Counted from the first letter of the stretch, positions 53,639 through 63,182 are shown. The stretch is DNA of 64,000 nt from Pedobacter sp. MC2016-15 (GCF_026239695.1 NZ_JAPIVS010000001.1:620001-684000), one strand, 5' to 3'. A program made the numbers and translations. Notes: a model not told the origin generated them from the letters alone.

Positions 53639-55633
53639 ATGAGTAGACCACATGCATGCGAATGCTGTTCAACAGAACCGGAACCAAAAAAAAAGGAGCG
53701 TAACCACAGTCATGATCATGAAGCACATGACCATAGCGATCACGACCATGACCACGATCACGGATCTGAACATGATTCCGGCTGGAAAGGTCAGCTACCT
53801 CTTTTATCGGCTCTGCTCATTCTTGCTGTCATGCTTGTCCTTGACTATGGCTTTAACTTCCGCCCCGCCAGTATTATCCAGCTACTGATCTTTGGATCTG
53901 CCTACTTACTGGCAGGTTGGGAGGTACTAAGGATATCCTTTAAAAAGGCCATGCACCTGGATTTCTTCAATGAGTTTTTCCTGATGAGTGTAGCTACAAT
54001 AGGTGCCTTTTGTATAGGTTCATATAGTGAAGGTGTGGCCGTAATGGTATTTTATTCTATTGGCGAATGGTTTCAGGACAGTGCTGTATCCAATGCAAAA
54101 CGCAGCATCAAAGCCTTATTGGATATCCGTCCGGACACGGTAAATGTGCTGAGAGATGGGAAACTGGAAAGCGTACACTCTTCTACAGTGAAGATCAACG
54201 AGATCATCCAGATCAGGGCGGGCGAAAAAGTAGCATTGGATGGTGAATTGTTATCAGACAAGGGAACGTTTAATACTGCGGCCATGACTGGCGAGAGTAA
54301 GCCCGACTCGAAGCTGAAGGGCGATCAGGTACTGGCAGGGATGATTAACCTGAATACCGTTATAGAAATAAAGGTGCTTGCACTGTTTGCCGACAGCAAG
54401 CTGAGCAAGATCCTGGAAATGGTTCAGGACGCGACAGCCAGGAAGTCGAAAACGCAGCTGTTTATATCCAGATTTGCCAGAATATATACACCAGCGGTAT
54501 TTGCACTGGCAGTCATGGTAGTCGGCTTGCCTTATTTTCTCATTCCGGATTACAATTTCTCTGAATGGCTGTACCGCGGACTGGTATTCCTGGTGATCAG
54601 CTGCCCCTGTGCGCTGGTGGTATCCATCCCTCTGGGCTATTTCGGTGGCATCGGACTGGCATCAAAAAATGGGATCCTGTTTAAAGGCTCCAACTTTCTG
54701 GATGTGGTGACTACTCTTGACACCATCGTGATGGATAAGACGGGCACCCTTACAAAGGGAGTTTTTGAAGTGCAGAAAGTTGTAGCGGCAGATGGTGATG
54801 AACACGCATTGCTCAGCATAGCTGCCGCCCTCGAGAACCAATCCACCCACCCTATCGCAATTGCTATTACCAAACATGCTAAAGACAAAGCTGTTATACA
54901 ATCTGCAGGAAACATCGAAGAAGTTGCCGGTAAGGGATTAAAGGGCACCATTAACGGAGCCGAAGCACTTGCCGGAAATACCAGGTTAATGGATCAGTTT
55001 AATATCTCTTACGACCCGGCCGCTGCCACGGAGGAGGATACTATCGTCCTCATTGCTCTGGACGGGAAATACAGGGGATACATCACGATCGCCGATGAAC
55101 TGAAGGAAGATGCACAGCAAGCGATAGCGGCCATGCATCTTCTGAAACTGAAGACGGTGATGCTCAGCGGCGACAAGCAAGTTGTTGTAGATAAAATTGC
55201 GCGGTTACTGGGCATTGACCAGGCTTTCGGGGATCTTTTACCAGAAAACAAAGTTGAAAAAGTACAGGTTTTAAAAAACGAAGGCAGGAAGATTGCCTTC
55301 GCGGGTGACGGTATCAATGATGCACCAGTCGTAGCACTTGCAGACGCGGGAATCGCAATGGGTGGACTGGGCAGCGACGCTACTATAGAAACTGCAGATA
55401 TTGTCATCCAGAATGACCAGCCCACAAAAATCGTTACCGCCATCAGGGTGGGCAAAGTTACCCGCAGTATTGTATGGCAGAATATTGCCCTGGCCATGGG
55501 CATAAAAATCATAGTGCTTGCCCTTGGCGCCGGCGGCGTGGCTACCCTTTGGGAAGCCGTAATCGCCGATGTGGGTGTAGCCCTGCTTGCAATCTTAAAT
55601 GCAGTGCGCATTCAGAAACTCAGAATCTCTTAG
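53639..55633 (+). CDS. Heavy-metal P-type ATPase with His-rich N-terminus
   Basis: A 664-residue P1B ATPase. The N-terminus has CECC (7-10) then a run rich in His and Asp (about 22-46, SHDHEAHDHSDHDHDHDH), a likely Zn/Cd-binding tail in place of a folded HMA domain. Core motifs: TGES, the transport-site CPC in SCPCALVVSIP (near 320), phosphorylation DKTGTLTKG (Asp366), GDGINDAP (near 556). CPC with a His-rich tail and no N-terminal HMA points to Zn2+/Cd2+ (ZntA/CadA-like) export. Convergent with tssK, two bases apart. Confidence 0.93.
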   Translation: MSRPHACECCSTEPEPKKKERNHSHDHEAHDHSDHDHDHDHGSEHDSGWKGQLPLLSALLILAVMLVLDYGFNFRPASIIQLLIFGSAYLLAGWEVLRISFKKAMHLDFFNEFFLMSVATIGAFCIGSYSEGVAVMVFYSIGEWFQDSAVSNAKRSIKALLDIRPDTVNVLRDGKLESVHSSTVKINEIIQIRAGEKVALDGELLSDKGTFNTAAMTGESKPDSKLKGDQVLAGMINLNTVIEIKVLALFADSKLSKILEMVQDATARKSKTQLFISRFARIYTPAVFALAVMVVGLPYFLIPDYNFSEWLYRGLVFLVISCPCALVVSIPLGYFGGIGLASKNGILFKGSNFLDVVTTLDTIVMDKTGTLTKGVFEVQKVVAADGDEHALLSIAAALENQSTHPIAIAITKHAKDKAVIQSAGNIEEVAGKGLKGTINGAEALAGNTRLMDQFNISYDPAAATEEDTIVLIALDGKYRGYITIADELKEDAQQAIAAMHLLKLKTVMLSGDKQVVVDKIARLLGIDQAFGDLLPENKVEKVQVLKNEGRKIAFAGDGINDAPVVALADAGIAMGGLGSDATIETADIVIQNDQPTKIVTAIRVGKVTRSIVWQNIALAMGIKIIVLALGAGGVATLWEAVIADVGVALLAILNAVRIQKLRIS

Positions 55634-55635
55634 GT

Positions 55636-56784
55636 TTAATCCAGCAGTGTCCAGGTTCTTTTAGTCTGCACCTGTTGTACCAGCTGCTGTTCAGCTACAA
55701 CGATATTCTCTTTGTGCTGACCAATGTATTCAAGGGTACTTAACTTAGCCCAGAGTGCAGACAAGACTTTTAGAAATTCCTCTGTAGCCGATAAGGATTC
55801 ATTTATATTCTGATGGTCATAGACCAACTCGATAGTACGCGCAAGGAGCTCTTCAAAATTTCCGGGGGTCACGTCCCTCCACTCATAAAAGTATTTCAAC
55901 ATGTCCTCCCTTTCCCTGGCCGCAGTGAGCTTAATTCCTGTAAAAAAAACATGGGCAAGGTTAGCACAGTATTCTGCGATGTAGATGGGCGATTCCTGGA
56001 AACCGACGTTCCTGTAGGCGAAGAAGACCCGCGCCAGATAATCCAGTAACTTTTCTGAAAGCAGACGGATATTCTTGCCAAGGGCCGTCACTGAATCAAT
56101 TCCTGTGGTCTTATCAATGATCTTAAATGCCGACAACTGCAGCTCGTTCATCAGCGTACTGAACAGTTCGTAGTAACGGATTAAACCAGGGTGACTGAGG
56201 ATACAGCTAGCCGGTGGAATGTAAGTTTGATCAACCGAAACCTTGCCAGCATTAAAGATGAGCCGCCCGATCGTCAAGCGGTACTGATCGGTGGCCATGG
56301 GAGCAATCTCCGTGGCAGGCAGTATCGCGATACTGTATTTCGCAGTAACCGATGGATATCTCGGCGGATTTTCTTCGGGATCGGGAAAACCATCCGGCAC
56401 GCGTTCAAATGGATTAACGAGCAGTAAGACATGGTAAAGTCCGGCCTCAGTGTTCTTCTCGTCGAAATATTGGGTATAGGAAATCTGGTTATTGTATTCT
56501 GCATTCGGAGCAATGTCAATTCTGCAGCCTTCAGCAGTAACCGCATTACATCGTCTCAGGACAACCTCTATCTGATTGCCTGCCTTTTCCGTCACTTCCA
56601 TATCAAGGGAGCTGCGCTGAGCGGCAGAAGGCGGCAAAAGGCCATAGTTGAACCGGTTAATAAATACCGAACTCGCATCTCTAACAAAATCCTGATGATA
56701 CAGGTCTGTATGCACAAAATGACGGCTGGATAGCTTCATTCCGTCCACCCAATTTACGGGCTTATACTTTAATGGGGAAATCAT
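55636..56784 (-). CDS. tssK: T6SS baseplate protein TssK
   Basis: A 382-residue baseplate adaptor that links the wedge to the membrane complex. The N-terminal VNWVDGMKLSSRHFVHTDLYHQDFV is the TssK signature (W..GM.L...HF), followed by FNYGLLP and beta-sandwich domains, and a helical C-terminal half (residues about 220-370) typical of the trimer stem. In this locus it stands at one end, before tssN on the same strand (17 bp gap). Assignment also rests on the neighbours. Confidence 0.9.
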   Translation of the reverse strand: MISPLKYKPVNWVDGMKLSSRHFVHTDLYHQDFVRDASSVFINRFNYGLLPPSAAQRSSLDMEVTEKAGNQIEVVLRRCNAVTAEGCRIDIAPNAEYNNQISYTQYFDEKNTEAGLYHVLLLVNPFERVPDGFPDPEENPPRYPSVTAKYSIAILPATEIAPMATDQYRLTIGRLIFNAGKVSVDQTYIPPASCILSHPGLIRYYELFSTLMNELQLSAFKIIDKTTGIDSVTALGKNIRLLSEKLLDYLARVFFAYRNVGFQESPIYIAEYCANLAHVFFTGIKLTAAREREDMLKYFYEWRDVTPGNFEELLARTIELVYDHQNINESLSATEEFLKVLSALWAKLSTLEYIGQHKENIVVAEQQLVQQVQTKRTWTLLD

Positions 56785-56801
56785 ATGTTGACTGTCTTAA
56801 G

Positions 56802-57695
56802 TTATAGTAAAATACTGTCGTCACCCTTTAAATTCGTGGTGATATCATCCTCAGAAATCCTCTTTGCATAGATCGTCACCTTTTCTGTGATGCCATTATT
56901 GAAAATATCAAGATCAGGGTCGATGAAAAGATTCCGTTTAAAAAAAGAGGTCTTCACAAAGAATATCCATCGGTAGGTCTCACTGTAGTCGCCCACATAC
57001 TGCACCGGATTTTTTGGAAACTTCAGATTATAATCGTCAATAAATTTGTAGAACCAATTTCCGAAAACCATGTTCTCAGGAGCCTTCGCTTTAACCTTAA
57101 TGGGCTCAGGATCATCAGTATGTTTATACAATTCCAGCTCCAGCACCAGCATCCTGTTAAAATCCAGGTGATCAATTTCTATAGAAACGGGTACTGCAGG
57201 ATACTGCCATATCTTATAAATTTCTGTTGGCACGCTCATAAGGGCCACATAAGCCCACCAGAACAGCAGAGGTATGATAAAACTCAGGATACTACTCCCA
57301 GCCCACATACCAAAGGAAATGTCACTCAACCAGTTAAACAACAGCTGAAAGAGATAAAATCCAAGCAGCATACTGATCATCATGGCAAGAGCTACAAAAA
57401 TTTTTCTTTCAAGTAATTCTTTTGGATAATGAACAGTCATGAGGTAGACGAAAGCACAACCGAGGGCAATATCATAGAGCTGACAAATGAGATAAGCCCA
57501 GGGCATAAAATCAAGCCCCAAAAACCCAAGTCCTCCGGGCAGCGCAAGGGGCAAACTTAAAAGCAACACACCTGCTATCAGCTTTTTACCGGGAATAAGC
57601 TGTTGTTTTTTATTTTCAATAATGAGTATAACTCCAGATATCACTGCAACGACAGGCAGGAGAAGATATGTTAAAAAAAAGGATTGAACGTTCAT
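56802..57695 (-). CDS. tssN: T6SS subtype-iii membrane protein TssN
   Basis: A 297-residue protein with about five hydrophobic helices in the first 160 residues (FFLTYLLLPVVAVISGVILII, ..LLLSLPLALPGGLGFLG, ICQLYDIALGCAFVYLM, IFVALAMMISMLLGFYLFQLLF, FIIPLLFWWAYVALM) and a soluble C-terminal domain. This layout is that of TssN, found only in Bacteroidota T6SS(iii), where it is part of the membrane complex that replaces TssJLM. It is upstream of tssK and divergent from tssG, with a 114-bp gap between. Confidence 0.86.
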   Translation of the reverse strand: MNVQSFFLTYLLLPVVAVISGVILIIENKKQQLIPGKKLIAGVLLLSLPLALPGGLGFLGLDFMPWAYLICQLYDIALGCAFVYLMTVHYPKELLERKIFVALAMMISMLLGFYLFQLLFNWLSDISFGMWAGSSILSFIIPLLFWWAYVALMSVPTEIYKIWQYPAVPVSIEIDHLDFNRMLVLELELYKHTDDPEPIKVKAKAPENMVFGNWFYKFIDDYNLKFPKNPVQYVGDYSETYRWIFFVKTSFFKRNLFIDPDLDIFNNGITEKVTIYAKRISEDDITTNLKGDDSILL

Positions 57696-57771
57696 GGATC
57701 GTATGTAGTATTAATCACATCATTTAAATACAAACACATTGTTATATTTAATTATAAAATATATACGTTTA

Positions 57772-57779
57772 TTTCTTTG
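57772..57779 (+). promoter_or_regulatory. Possible -7 element of tssG
   Basis: TTTCTTTG is one mismatch from TAnnTTTG and lies 30 bp before the tssG ATG. Confidence 0.3.
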
Positions 57780-57809
57780 TATTATTTTAATTTGATAGTA
57801 AATAAATAA

Positions 57810-58748
57810 ATGAAAAACTTCCTCAACTTAAGCAATGAGCTGAATACAGATTATAAGGCGACCAGCAAAGTCGCAGAACTGTTTGAAAACGGAACACTCC
57901 AATCAGATCAACTGAACATTATTCCCGTAGGAGCAAAAAAATCCAGTATAGCTAAAAATATTGATGGGTATACGCCTTACTATTCTGAAAGCAAACACAA
58001 GGACTGTTTTACGGTATATATTAACCGTGCCGGGCTGTATGACATGCTTCCAGAAGGACTATTCCACGAGCCACCGATCGGGAGTACTGCGATGGACAAG
58101 CAGCAAATGCTTGAGGATATCAAAAACAGACAGAGAGAAGAAAAGGAAGCCCGGAAATTTTTTATGCCTTTTGAAGCGGAACTAAACCATATGCGCGTCA
58201 TCCTGGAATGGCAGGAGAACCGGCTGGATAAAAAATCCAGGTACAACGACTTCACAAATTTATTTGCATCAGAATGGAAAGAGCTTGAAATGCTGGATAA
58301 TGAGCAGCGGATCATCTGGATTCACCTCTTACCTGCAATACAACATCAACGGAACAATCTGATTTTTTTTGGGCAGCTGTTAACTGTATTGTTTAAAATT
58401 CCCTTCAGGGCAGCCCAGCAATCCCAAAAAAAAAGAATAACAGGTATCGATGATGATATGCTCTTCTCCATGGGATCCGGTAGCCTGGGCATCAACACAG
58501 TCATCGGCGATACATTTGAAAGCTATGAGGATGAAGTAACACTGTTTGTGGGACCGGCGGAAACAGAGGAACTGATCAAATTTATCCCCGGCACCGCACA
58601 GTCCGCTCTGATCGATCTTGTGACCTCCTATCTGCTGCCAGTGGAGACAGTAGTTACTATTGAACTGCTGAGCGATCAACAAACTCAGCTGGCTATCTTA
58701 GGTCCGGAAAGTAATCACTCATTACTGGGGTACACGGTTTTTCTATGA
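57810..58748 (+). CDS. tssG: T6SS baseplate protein TssG
   Basis: A 312-residue wedge protein. Family marks are NRAGLYDMLPEGLFHEPP (near 75), FFMPFEAELNHMRVILEWQENRL (near 115) and a C-terminal half of beta strands (TVIGDTFESYEDEVTLFVGPAETEEL). TssG forms the TssE-F2-G wedge. In most T6SS loci tssG is codirectional with tssF; here it runs the other way, and their last six bases overlap (58743-58748). Its 5' side faces tssN. Confidence 0.85.
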   Translation: MKNFLNLSNELNTDYKATSKVAELFENGTLQSDQLNIIPVGAKKSSIAKNIDGYTPYYSESKHKDCFTVYINRAGLYDMLPEGLFHEPPIGSTAMDKQQMLEDIKNRQREEKEARKFFMPFEAELNHMRVILEWQENRLDKKSRYNDFTNLFASEWKELEMLDNEQRIIWIHLLPAIQHQRNNLIFFGQLLTVLFKIPFRAAQQSQKKRITGIDDDMLFSMGSGSLGINTVIGDTFESYEDEVTLFVGPAETEELIKFIPGTAQSALIDLVTSYLLPVETVVTIELLSDQQTQLAILGPESNHSLLGYTVFL

Positions 58749-60590
58749 CAAAATCAACCTGTAATGTATGTTCATTACGCTTCTGATCTGTAACTTAGCC
58801 CGGGTGTTCCGCAATAGGGCTTCCCATTCTTCAGTACTTAAATGGCTGCCAGGCACCGGGCTCAGAAAAACATCAGTAGTTTTAATAAAACCTTCATTTG
58901 TATTTTTTGAATTCAGCAGCCCCTTTTTGATATCGACCGAAGTGATATAATCTCCCAGTTCGTAAAAACAAAAGTTCACAATATCTGCCCTGCTCACTAC
59001 GCGATTGCCCGATGTAAGGCCATACTTAAAGGCCTGCACACGGTTACCTGCATCGAGGCGAGACCTCCCGCCCTGTGAAGTACTTAGCAGGAAAATACTT
59101 CCAGAATTGATCTTCGATGTTTCAAAAGGCTCCAGGATACTCCCATGTCTAATCTGGTTTCCGGCTTCAGCATTGGTGGTCCAGCATTCTGAAAACAGCA
59201 TATCCGCAGCATTTACAGGCTTGACTACTAAATAATTCAGTAATTCGCTCGTATTGTTAAGCTGCACTTTTGTCTTCCGCTCGATCAGGGATATATTTTG
59301 CTCCAGTTCCTTAAGAGTATGATTCAAAAAATCAACCCCATAAGCCGAAAATACAGCCTTCTCATCCCTCAGTAATTCAAAAAGATAATCCATTACCTCC
59401 CTGGCATTTCTGTTATCAAAACGTTCAGCCCCACCATAACGGATTGAGAATGACCCTGTTTTTGTCTGATCATCATGAACATAGGGTATTTCGGTATAGA
59501 CATTACCCAGATTATCCCACAGCTTGTTCAAGCTGAGAAAGTGGTCATGCTCCGGAAGTTTGAGCGGTACAATATCTGTCATCATTTTTAACCGGTGCTT
59601 GAAATCGTGCACCTTCTTATTGACAACCGGGAAGGCATTTACAACAATATGCAGCTCATCAAGCATTGCATGGGTAATGGCGACAGGAAATACGACTTTA
59701 AACCACAATATGGGCACTGTAAAGTGCTGAAGATTTTCCTGGCTAAAAAAGTTCTCAAATTCTTTGGGATAAATTTGCAGTCGCGGCGGCTGCGCCCGGT
59801 CATTTGCGATTGTCAGGAATCTGTTGGAGTAGATGGCATCAATATCTTCTGCGATTAGATTTAGTAAATCATGATGATCAAAAGGCGATGTAGTGCTTTT
59901 ATCACTATCGAGGTAATATTGATAACCTGCCATGTTTACGGGCAGGCTATCCTGAAACCACTGACTAAGCGCAAGGAGTTCATAGCTGTTCTCCTCTACC
60001 TGATAGTTACGCCAGTCAAAATAAAAATTCATACCCTGGTATGAGTCTATTCTTTCCGGTACCTGAATACCCAGATAAACTGTATTGTTCTCCATTCTAC
60101 GCCCCGGCAACGTTTGGCTGAGAAAAGACTTATCAGCCCTGGCATCAACACGGAATAGATTGTTCCCGTTAGCGATATAAGCTACATCAGCATTAAACAA
60201 CTTCAGGGGCTTGAGCGAACTAAAAAAGATCTCCCTGCCGGCTCCTTCCTTACCACCTTCCATCACCTGCATTTTCTGCTTATAGAAAAACTGGTCTTTC
60301 TCAGTTATCGTTTCTGTCATTTCTACGGTTGTAGCATGCAGGATTGCATGGGCAGGCAGCGCCGAGGTAAGCAAATCTGAAGCCAGCACCCTTGATATTT
60401 TATCGAGCAGCTTATTCTCCAGGTTCTTCAGCTCATTGGAAACATTAAAGAGCTCTGTGCTGAGTGCCTCGATCAATAATTTGACCAGCGGATCAAAATC
60501 TGCTGCATTCTTGATATTCCAGTAATCGCGTGCATTTTTCAAAATCCGGTTACTGATCTCGGCTTTTGGGGAATAAAATATATTTTCCAT
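58743..60590 (-). CDS. tssF: T6SS baseplate protein TssF
   Basis: A 615-residue wedge protein. The conserved N-terminal NRILKNARDYWNIKNAADFDPLVKLLIEALSTELFNVSNELKNLENKLLDKISRVLASDLL segment and the P-A-H-A-I (LPAHAIL) that follows are typical, as are internal FNRRLP-like and YGGAERFDNRNAREVMDYLFELL blocks. Residues 450-600 are the C-terminal domain. Convergent overlap with tssG is noted there. It is 27 bp behind tssE on the same strand. Confidence 0.88.
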   Translation of the reverse strand: MENIFYSPKAEISNRILKNARDYWNIKNAADFDPLVKLLIEALSTELFNVSNELKNLENKLLDKISRVLASDLLTSALPAHAILHATTVEMTETITEKDQFFYKQKMQVMEGGKEGAGREIFFSSLKPLKLFNADVAYIANGNNLFRVDARADKSFLSQTLPGRRMENNTVYLGIQVPERIDSYQGMNFYFDWRNYQVEENSYELLALSQWFQDSLPVNMAGYQYYLDSDKSTTSPFDHHDLLNLIAEDIDAIYSNRFLTIANDRAQPPRLQIYPKEFENFFSQENLQHFTVPILWFKVVFPVAITHAMLDELHIVVNAFPVVNKKVHDFKHRLKMMTDIVPLKLPEHDHFLSLNKLWDNLGNVYTEIPYVHDDQTKTGSFSIRYGGAERFDNRNAREVMDYLFELLRDEKAVFSAYGVDFLNHTLKELEQNISLIERKTKVQLNNTSELLNYLVVKPVNAADMLFSECWTTNAEAGNQIRHGSILEPFETSKINSGSIFLLSTSQGGRSRLDAGNRVQAFKYGLTSGNRVVSRADIVNFCFYELGDYITSVDIKKGLLNSKNTNEGFIKTTDVFLSPVPGSHLSTEEWEALLRNTRAKLQIRSVMNIHYRLILS

Positions 60591-60617
60591 TGTGGTTGTA
60601 ATTAGATGATAATGCAG

Positions 60618-61052
60618 CTAGCCGCATAGGGGACTAAGAAATATTGATGTATTGAAATAATAATTTTCGCCGGTCAGCACTATCTTACCTTTCAGAGAGA
60701 TACTCACCTTTTTTTTCAGTCCCCGGTAATGCATCCCCTGGTAGGTTTTCTCCACCTCTGCAAGCTCAACATTCAGCTCCACTTCATTTAATCTGGGTTC
60801 ATTATAAACCAGCGAACTGAGTAATGAACGCTTGAACTTTTCCTCCCAGATCGTTTCACTCACGATCAGTTCAAAGTCGAGATCCCAGATCTCACAGCCA
60901 AAATCACGATCGAAACGGTGCTCCCCAAATCTGGTGAAAATCATGAGCTCAATATGCTGAGATATGGATTTCCCGAGCTCTGAGGGCTCTAAATCCGAAC
61001 CGGAAAACACACGGCCTAACCGGAAGGGTTTTTTATACAATAAAGACGACAT
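60618..61052 (-). CDS. tssE: T6SS baseplate protein TssE (gp25-like)
   Basis: A 144-residue gp25-type sheath initiator. SISQHIELMIFTRFGEHRFDRDFGCEIWDLDFEL (near 29) carries the conserved E-R-F-D-x-x-F-G pattern, and RLNEVELNVELAEVE is the beta strand that starts the sheath handshake. It is upstream of tssF in a two-gene unit and divergent from tssO, with a 139-bp gap that probably holds both promoters. Confidence 0.9.
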   Translation of the reverse strand: MSSLLYKKPFRLGRVFSGSDLEPSELGKSISQHIELMIFTRFGEHRFDRDFGCEIWDLDFELIVSETIWEEKFKRSLLSSLVYNEPRLNEVELNVELAEVEKTYQGMHYRGLKKKVSISLKGKIVLTGENYYFNTSIFLSPLCG

Positions 61053-61191
61053 ATAATAGTTTTATATTAACTGATACAGATATTAATTACTTCAGACATT
61101 ATTTTATTCATGAAAAGCTAATTTATAACGTATTCACCACAACTATTATTCTATAAGATAACAAACATATTATAACACACACATACAGGCT

Positions 61192-61713
61192 ATGAAACCT
61201 TTAAACATTAATGAAATCAACAAATCATATCAAAATTTTATACTAAACTTTATTAATTTAATAATAATATCTGTTTTTTGCATTTTCATATTCCTTTTAG
61301 CATCAGAACACGAGTATGAGATTCTTGAGAAAAGAGTCCGGCAAACGGATGCGCTGTTCCTGAGAAGAAAAGAGATTAACCTGTTAACTGACGAGCTACT
61401 TGCCAGATTCCAGCAGCTATCAACTTATCATACTGTCAGCTCCGAATCACTAAATAATCAGTCGATCCTGATGGGAGATATACAAAATATAAATTTCCGG
61501 ATTAAAGATATCCTCAAGCTGTATCCATCTGACGCAGCCAGCTTCCAGCTGTATCAAAAGATGACGGATGATATTACCCAGATGGCTGCAGTCCAGGATT
61601 CCTTAAATGCAACCAAATTCCAGATTGAAAACATACGCAATCAGCTGGAAACCTGCTTAAATGCCAATCACAGGGTTGAAGGAAAATTGAAGGCAGGGAT
61701 TTTTGGACATTAA
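61192..61713 (+). CDS. tssO: T6SS subtype-iii membrane protein TssO
   Basis: A 173-residue protein with one N-terminal membrane helix (about 17-40, LNFINLIIISVFCIFIFLL) and a periplasmic helical domain (about 45-160) with long coiled segments (EILEKRVRQTDALFLRRKEINLLTDELLARFQQL; QMAAVQDSLNATKFQIENIRNQLETC). This is the TssO type of Bacteroidota T6SS(iii). Its last base overlaps the first of the next gene (TAATG), so translation is coupled. It starts a probable operon of tssO-tssO-like-tssP-tssR. Confidence 0.84.
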   Translation: MKPLNINEINKSYQNFILNFINLIIISVFCIFIFLLASEHEYEILEKRVRQTDALFLRRKEINLLTDELLARFQQLSTYHTVSSESLNNQSILMGDIQNINFRIKDILKLYPSDAASFQLYQKMTDDITQMAAVQDSLNATKFQIENIRNQLETCLNANHRVEGKLKAGIFGH

Positions 61714-62210
61714 TGATGATGATAAAACTAAGCGTAAAAGAGCGTAGGGAGCAGTTTCTATTTCTCATTGGTATATTCTTCTTCAGCACTATTCTGTTCA
61801 GCATTGTGCTTTTTCATGATTTCGGTGCCGAGAGAACCGTTTCTTCTGCAGAACTCACAGAGAAACTGCAGCAGGATAAGGATTTTGAAAGTACAGTCAG
61901 GGAACAAAGGGCAACTGTGGATACTACCTATAAACAGATTATCAGGTTTGATCCCGGCGTACAGGCGGTTTTTCTCGAAAATGATATCAGAAATGAACTG
62001 GCATCTATCAAATCCGCTTACCAGCGAAGAGCATCAGATCAGCGCTACAAGACCTTTCTTCAAGCCTCACAACTGTACAGCAGCATGTTCTATAACAGAC
62101 GTGAACTAAAAGGAAACAGCAAAGACCTGGAAAGACTCAGCAAATCACTCGAGGATTGTAAACTTTCTACCACTCAGCTCAGGCAGAGCATCGGTAACCA
62201 GAACAGATAA
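61713..62210 (+). CDS. Second TssO-like T6SS membrane protein
   Basis: A 165-residue protein with the same architecture as the preceding one: N-terminal helix (about 15-36, FLFLIGIFFFSTILFSIVLF) and a helical periplasmic domain ending in a coil (KDLERLSKSLEDCKLSTTQLRQSIGNQ). The two share size, topology, a Cys near the C-terminal end and spacing of helices, but little direct sequence. It may be an arrangement in which two related TssO subunits form a heteromer. The assignment is by architecture and position. Confidence 0.72.
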   Translation: MMMIKLSVKERREQFLFLIGIFFFSTILFSIVLFHDFGAERTVSSAELTEKLQQDKDFESTVREQRATVDTTYKQIIRFDPGVQAVFLENDIRNELASIKSAYQRRASDQRYKTFLQASQLYSSMFYNRRELKGNSKDLERLSKSLEDCKLSTTQLRQSIGNQNR

Positions 62211-62229
62211 CATTTATTATAAATTCCAT

Positions 62230-63180
62230 ATGTCCGACACGACCATCAAACAGGGAAAATCAGTCAGCAGCAATTCACAGGGATATTTCCTGCTCTACAT
62301 TTTCATTGCCATCCTGCTGCTAACCGCCATTATCTTTATTTTTAAAACTTCCTTTTTTGCGCAGCCTGCAATTGACGCCAGGATACTTAAAGATGAGCTG
62401 TATCTGAACGAAAAAATCGTATTTGCCGACAATACGCGAAATGGCAAAACATGGCTCTGGGAGTTTGGTAACGGGGAACATGCTGCCACGCAGAATGGCA
62501 GTTATCAATATCATAAATCCGGCTCCTACATAGTGAGGCTGACCGTGAACGGCTCCCTGAGGCAACAGTTTCCTGTAACAGTAAGAGATACGCTGACCGC
62601 AGTGCCCGACACATCAATCACTATCAGTGGCCCAACCTCGGGTGTAGTGAATGAAGAAGTGAGGCTCGAAGCAGAGGGCAGGGCCAATCAGTTTGAATGG
62701 TATTTTGGAGAAACCAGCAGACTGGATGTGAAGGGTAAAACAGCGCTGTACACCTTCCACAAACCGGGAAAGTACCTGGTGAAACTTCGGACAGACAGAA
62801 ACCTGAAAGCCAGCTACCACACTTTATTTATTACTGACCCGGTTGCGGTTCTGGATACAGATATCGTGATTCCCGGTGAAGGTGAACGTAAGATTATTGA
62901 CGATATCAGGGCGCGTTTACAGGCGATTGCAAATGGGGCCGACTTCAATTCAAATTATTATTATCTGACGCGCACTTACCTCTGCAATAACGAAAAGGTA
63001 TCTGTCGCCATCGAACAGGACAGCCTGCGTAAAACGTCTGACTTCTACTCCTACTGCATGGGGCTCACCTTTGGAGGAGAGATCAGCGTGGATAAGGCGC
63101 AGCTGAATATCAGCCCGAATTCGCCCTGCGCAACCTTATTAAATATTAAACAGCACTCTGCCAGAGTACTCAAAAAATAG
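62230..63180 (+). CDS. tssP: T6SS subtype-iii protein TssP with PKD-like domains
   Basis: A 316-residue protein with one N-terminal helix (about 18-42, GYFLLYIFIAILLLTAIIFIFKTSFF) and two PKD-like beta-sandwich repeats in the periplasm: WLWEFGNGEHAATQNGSYQYHKSGSYIVRLTVNG (near 77) and FEWYFGETSRLDVKGKTALYTFHKPGKYLVKLRTD (near 155). The rest (about 215-316) is a mixed domain with two Cys pairs. TssP of subtype iii has this form, likely a periplasmic part of the membrane complex. It starts 19 bp after the previous gene. Confidence 0.82.
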   Translation: MSDTTIKQGKSVSSNSQGYFLLYIFIAILLLTAIIFIFKTSFFAQPAIDARILKDELYLNEKIVFADNTRNGKTWLWEFGNGEHAATQNGSYQYHKSGSYIVRLTVNGSLRQQFPVTVRDTLTAVPDTSITISGPTSGVVNEEVRLEAEGRANQFEWYFGETSRLDVKGKTALYTFHKPGKYLVKLRTDRNLKASYHTLFITDPVAVLDTDIVIPGEGERKIIDDIRARLQAIANGADFNSNYYYLTRTYLCNNEKVSVAIEQDSLRKTSDFYSYCMGLTFGGEISVDKAQLNISPNSPCATLLNIKQHSARVLKK

Positions 63181-63182
63181 AC

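Noticed and set aside
53700..53770. Short tandem repeat (CATGACCACGAT-like)
   Set aside because: It encodes the His/Asp-rich metal-binding tail of the P-type ATPase.
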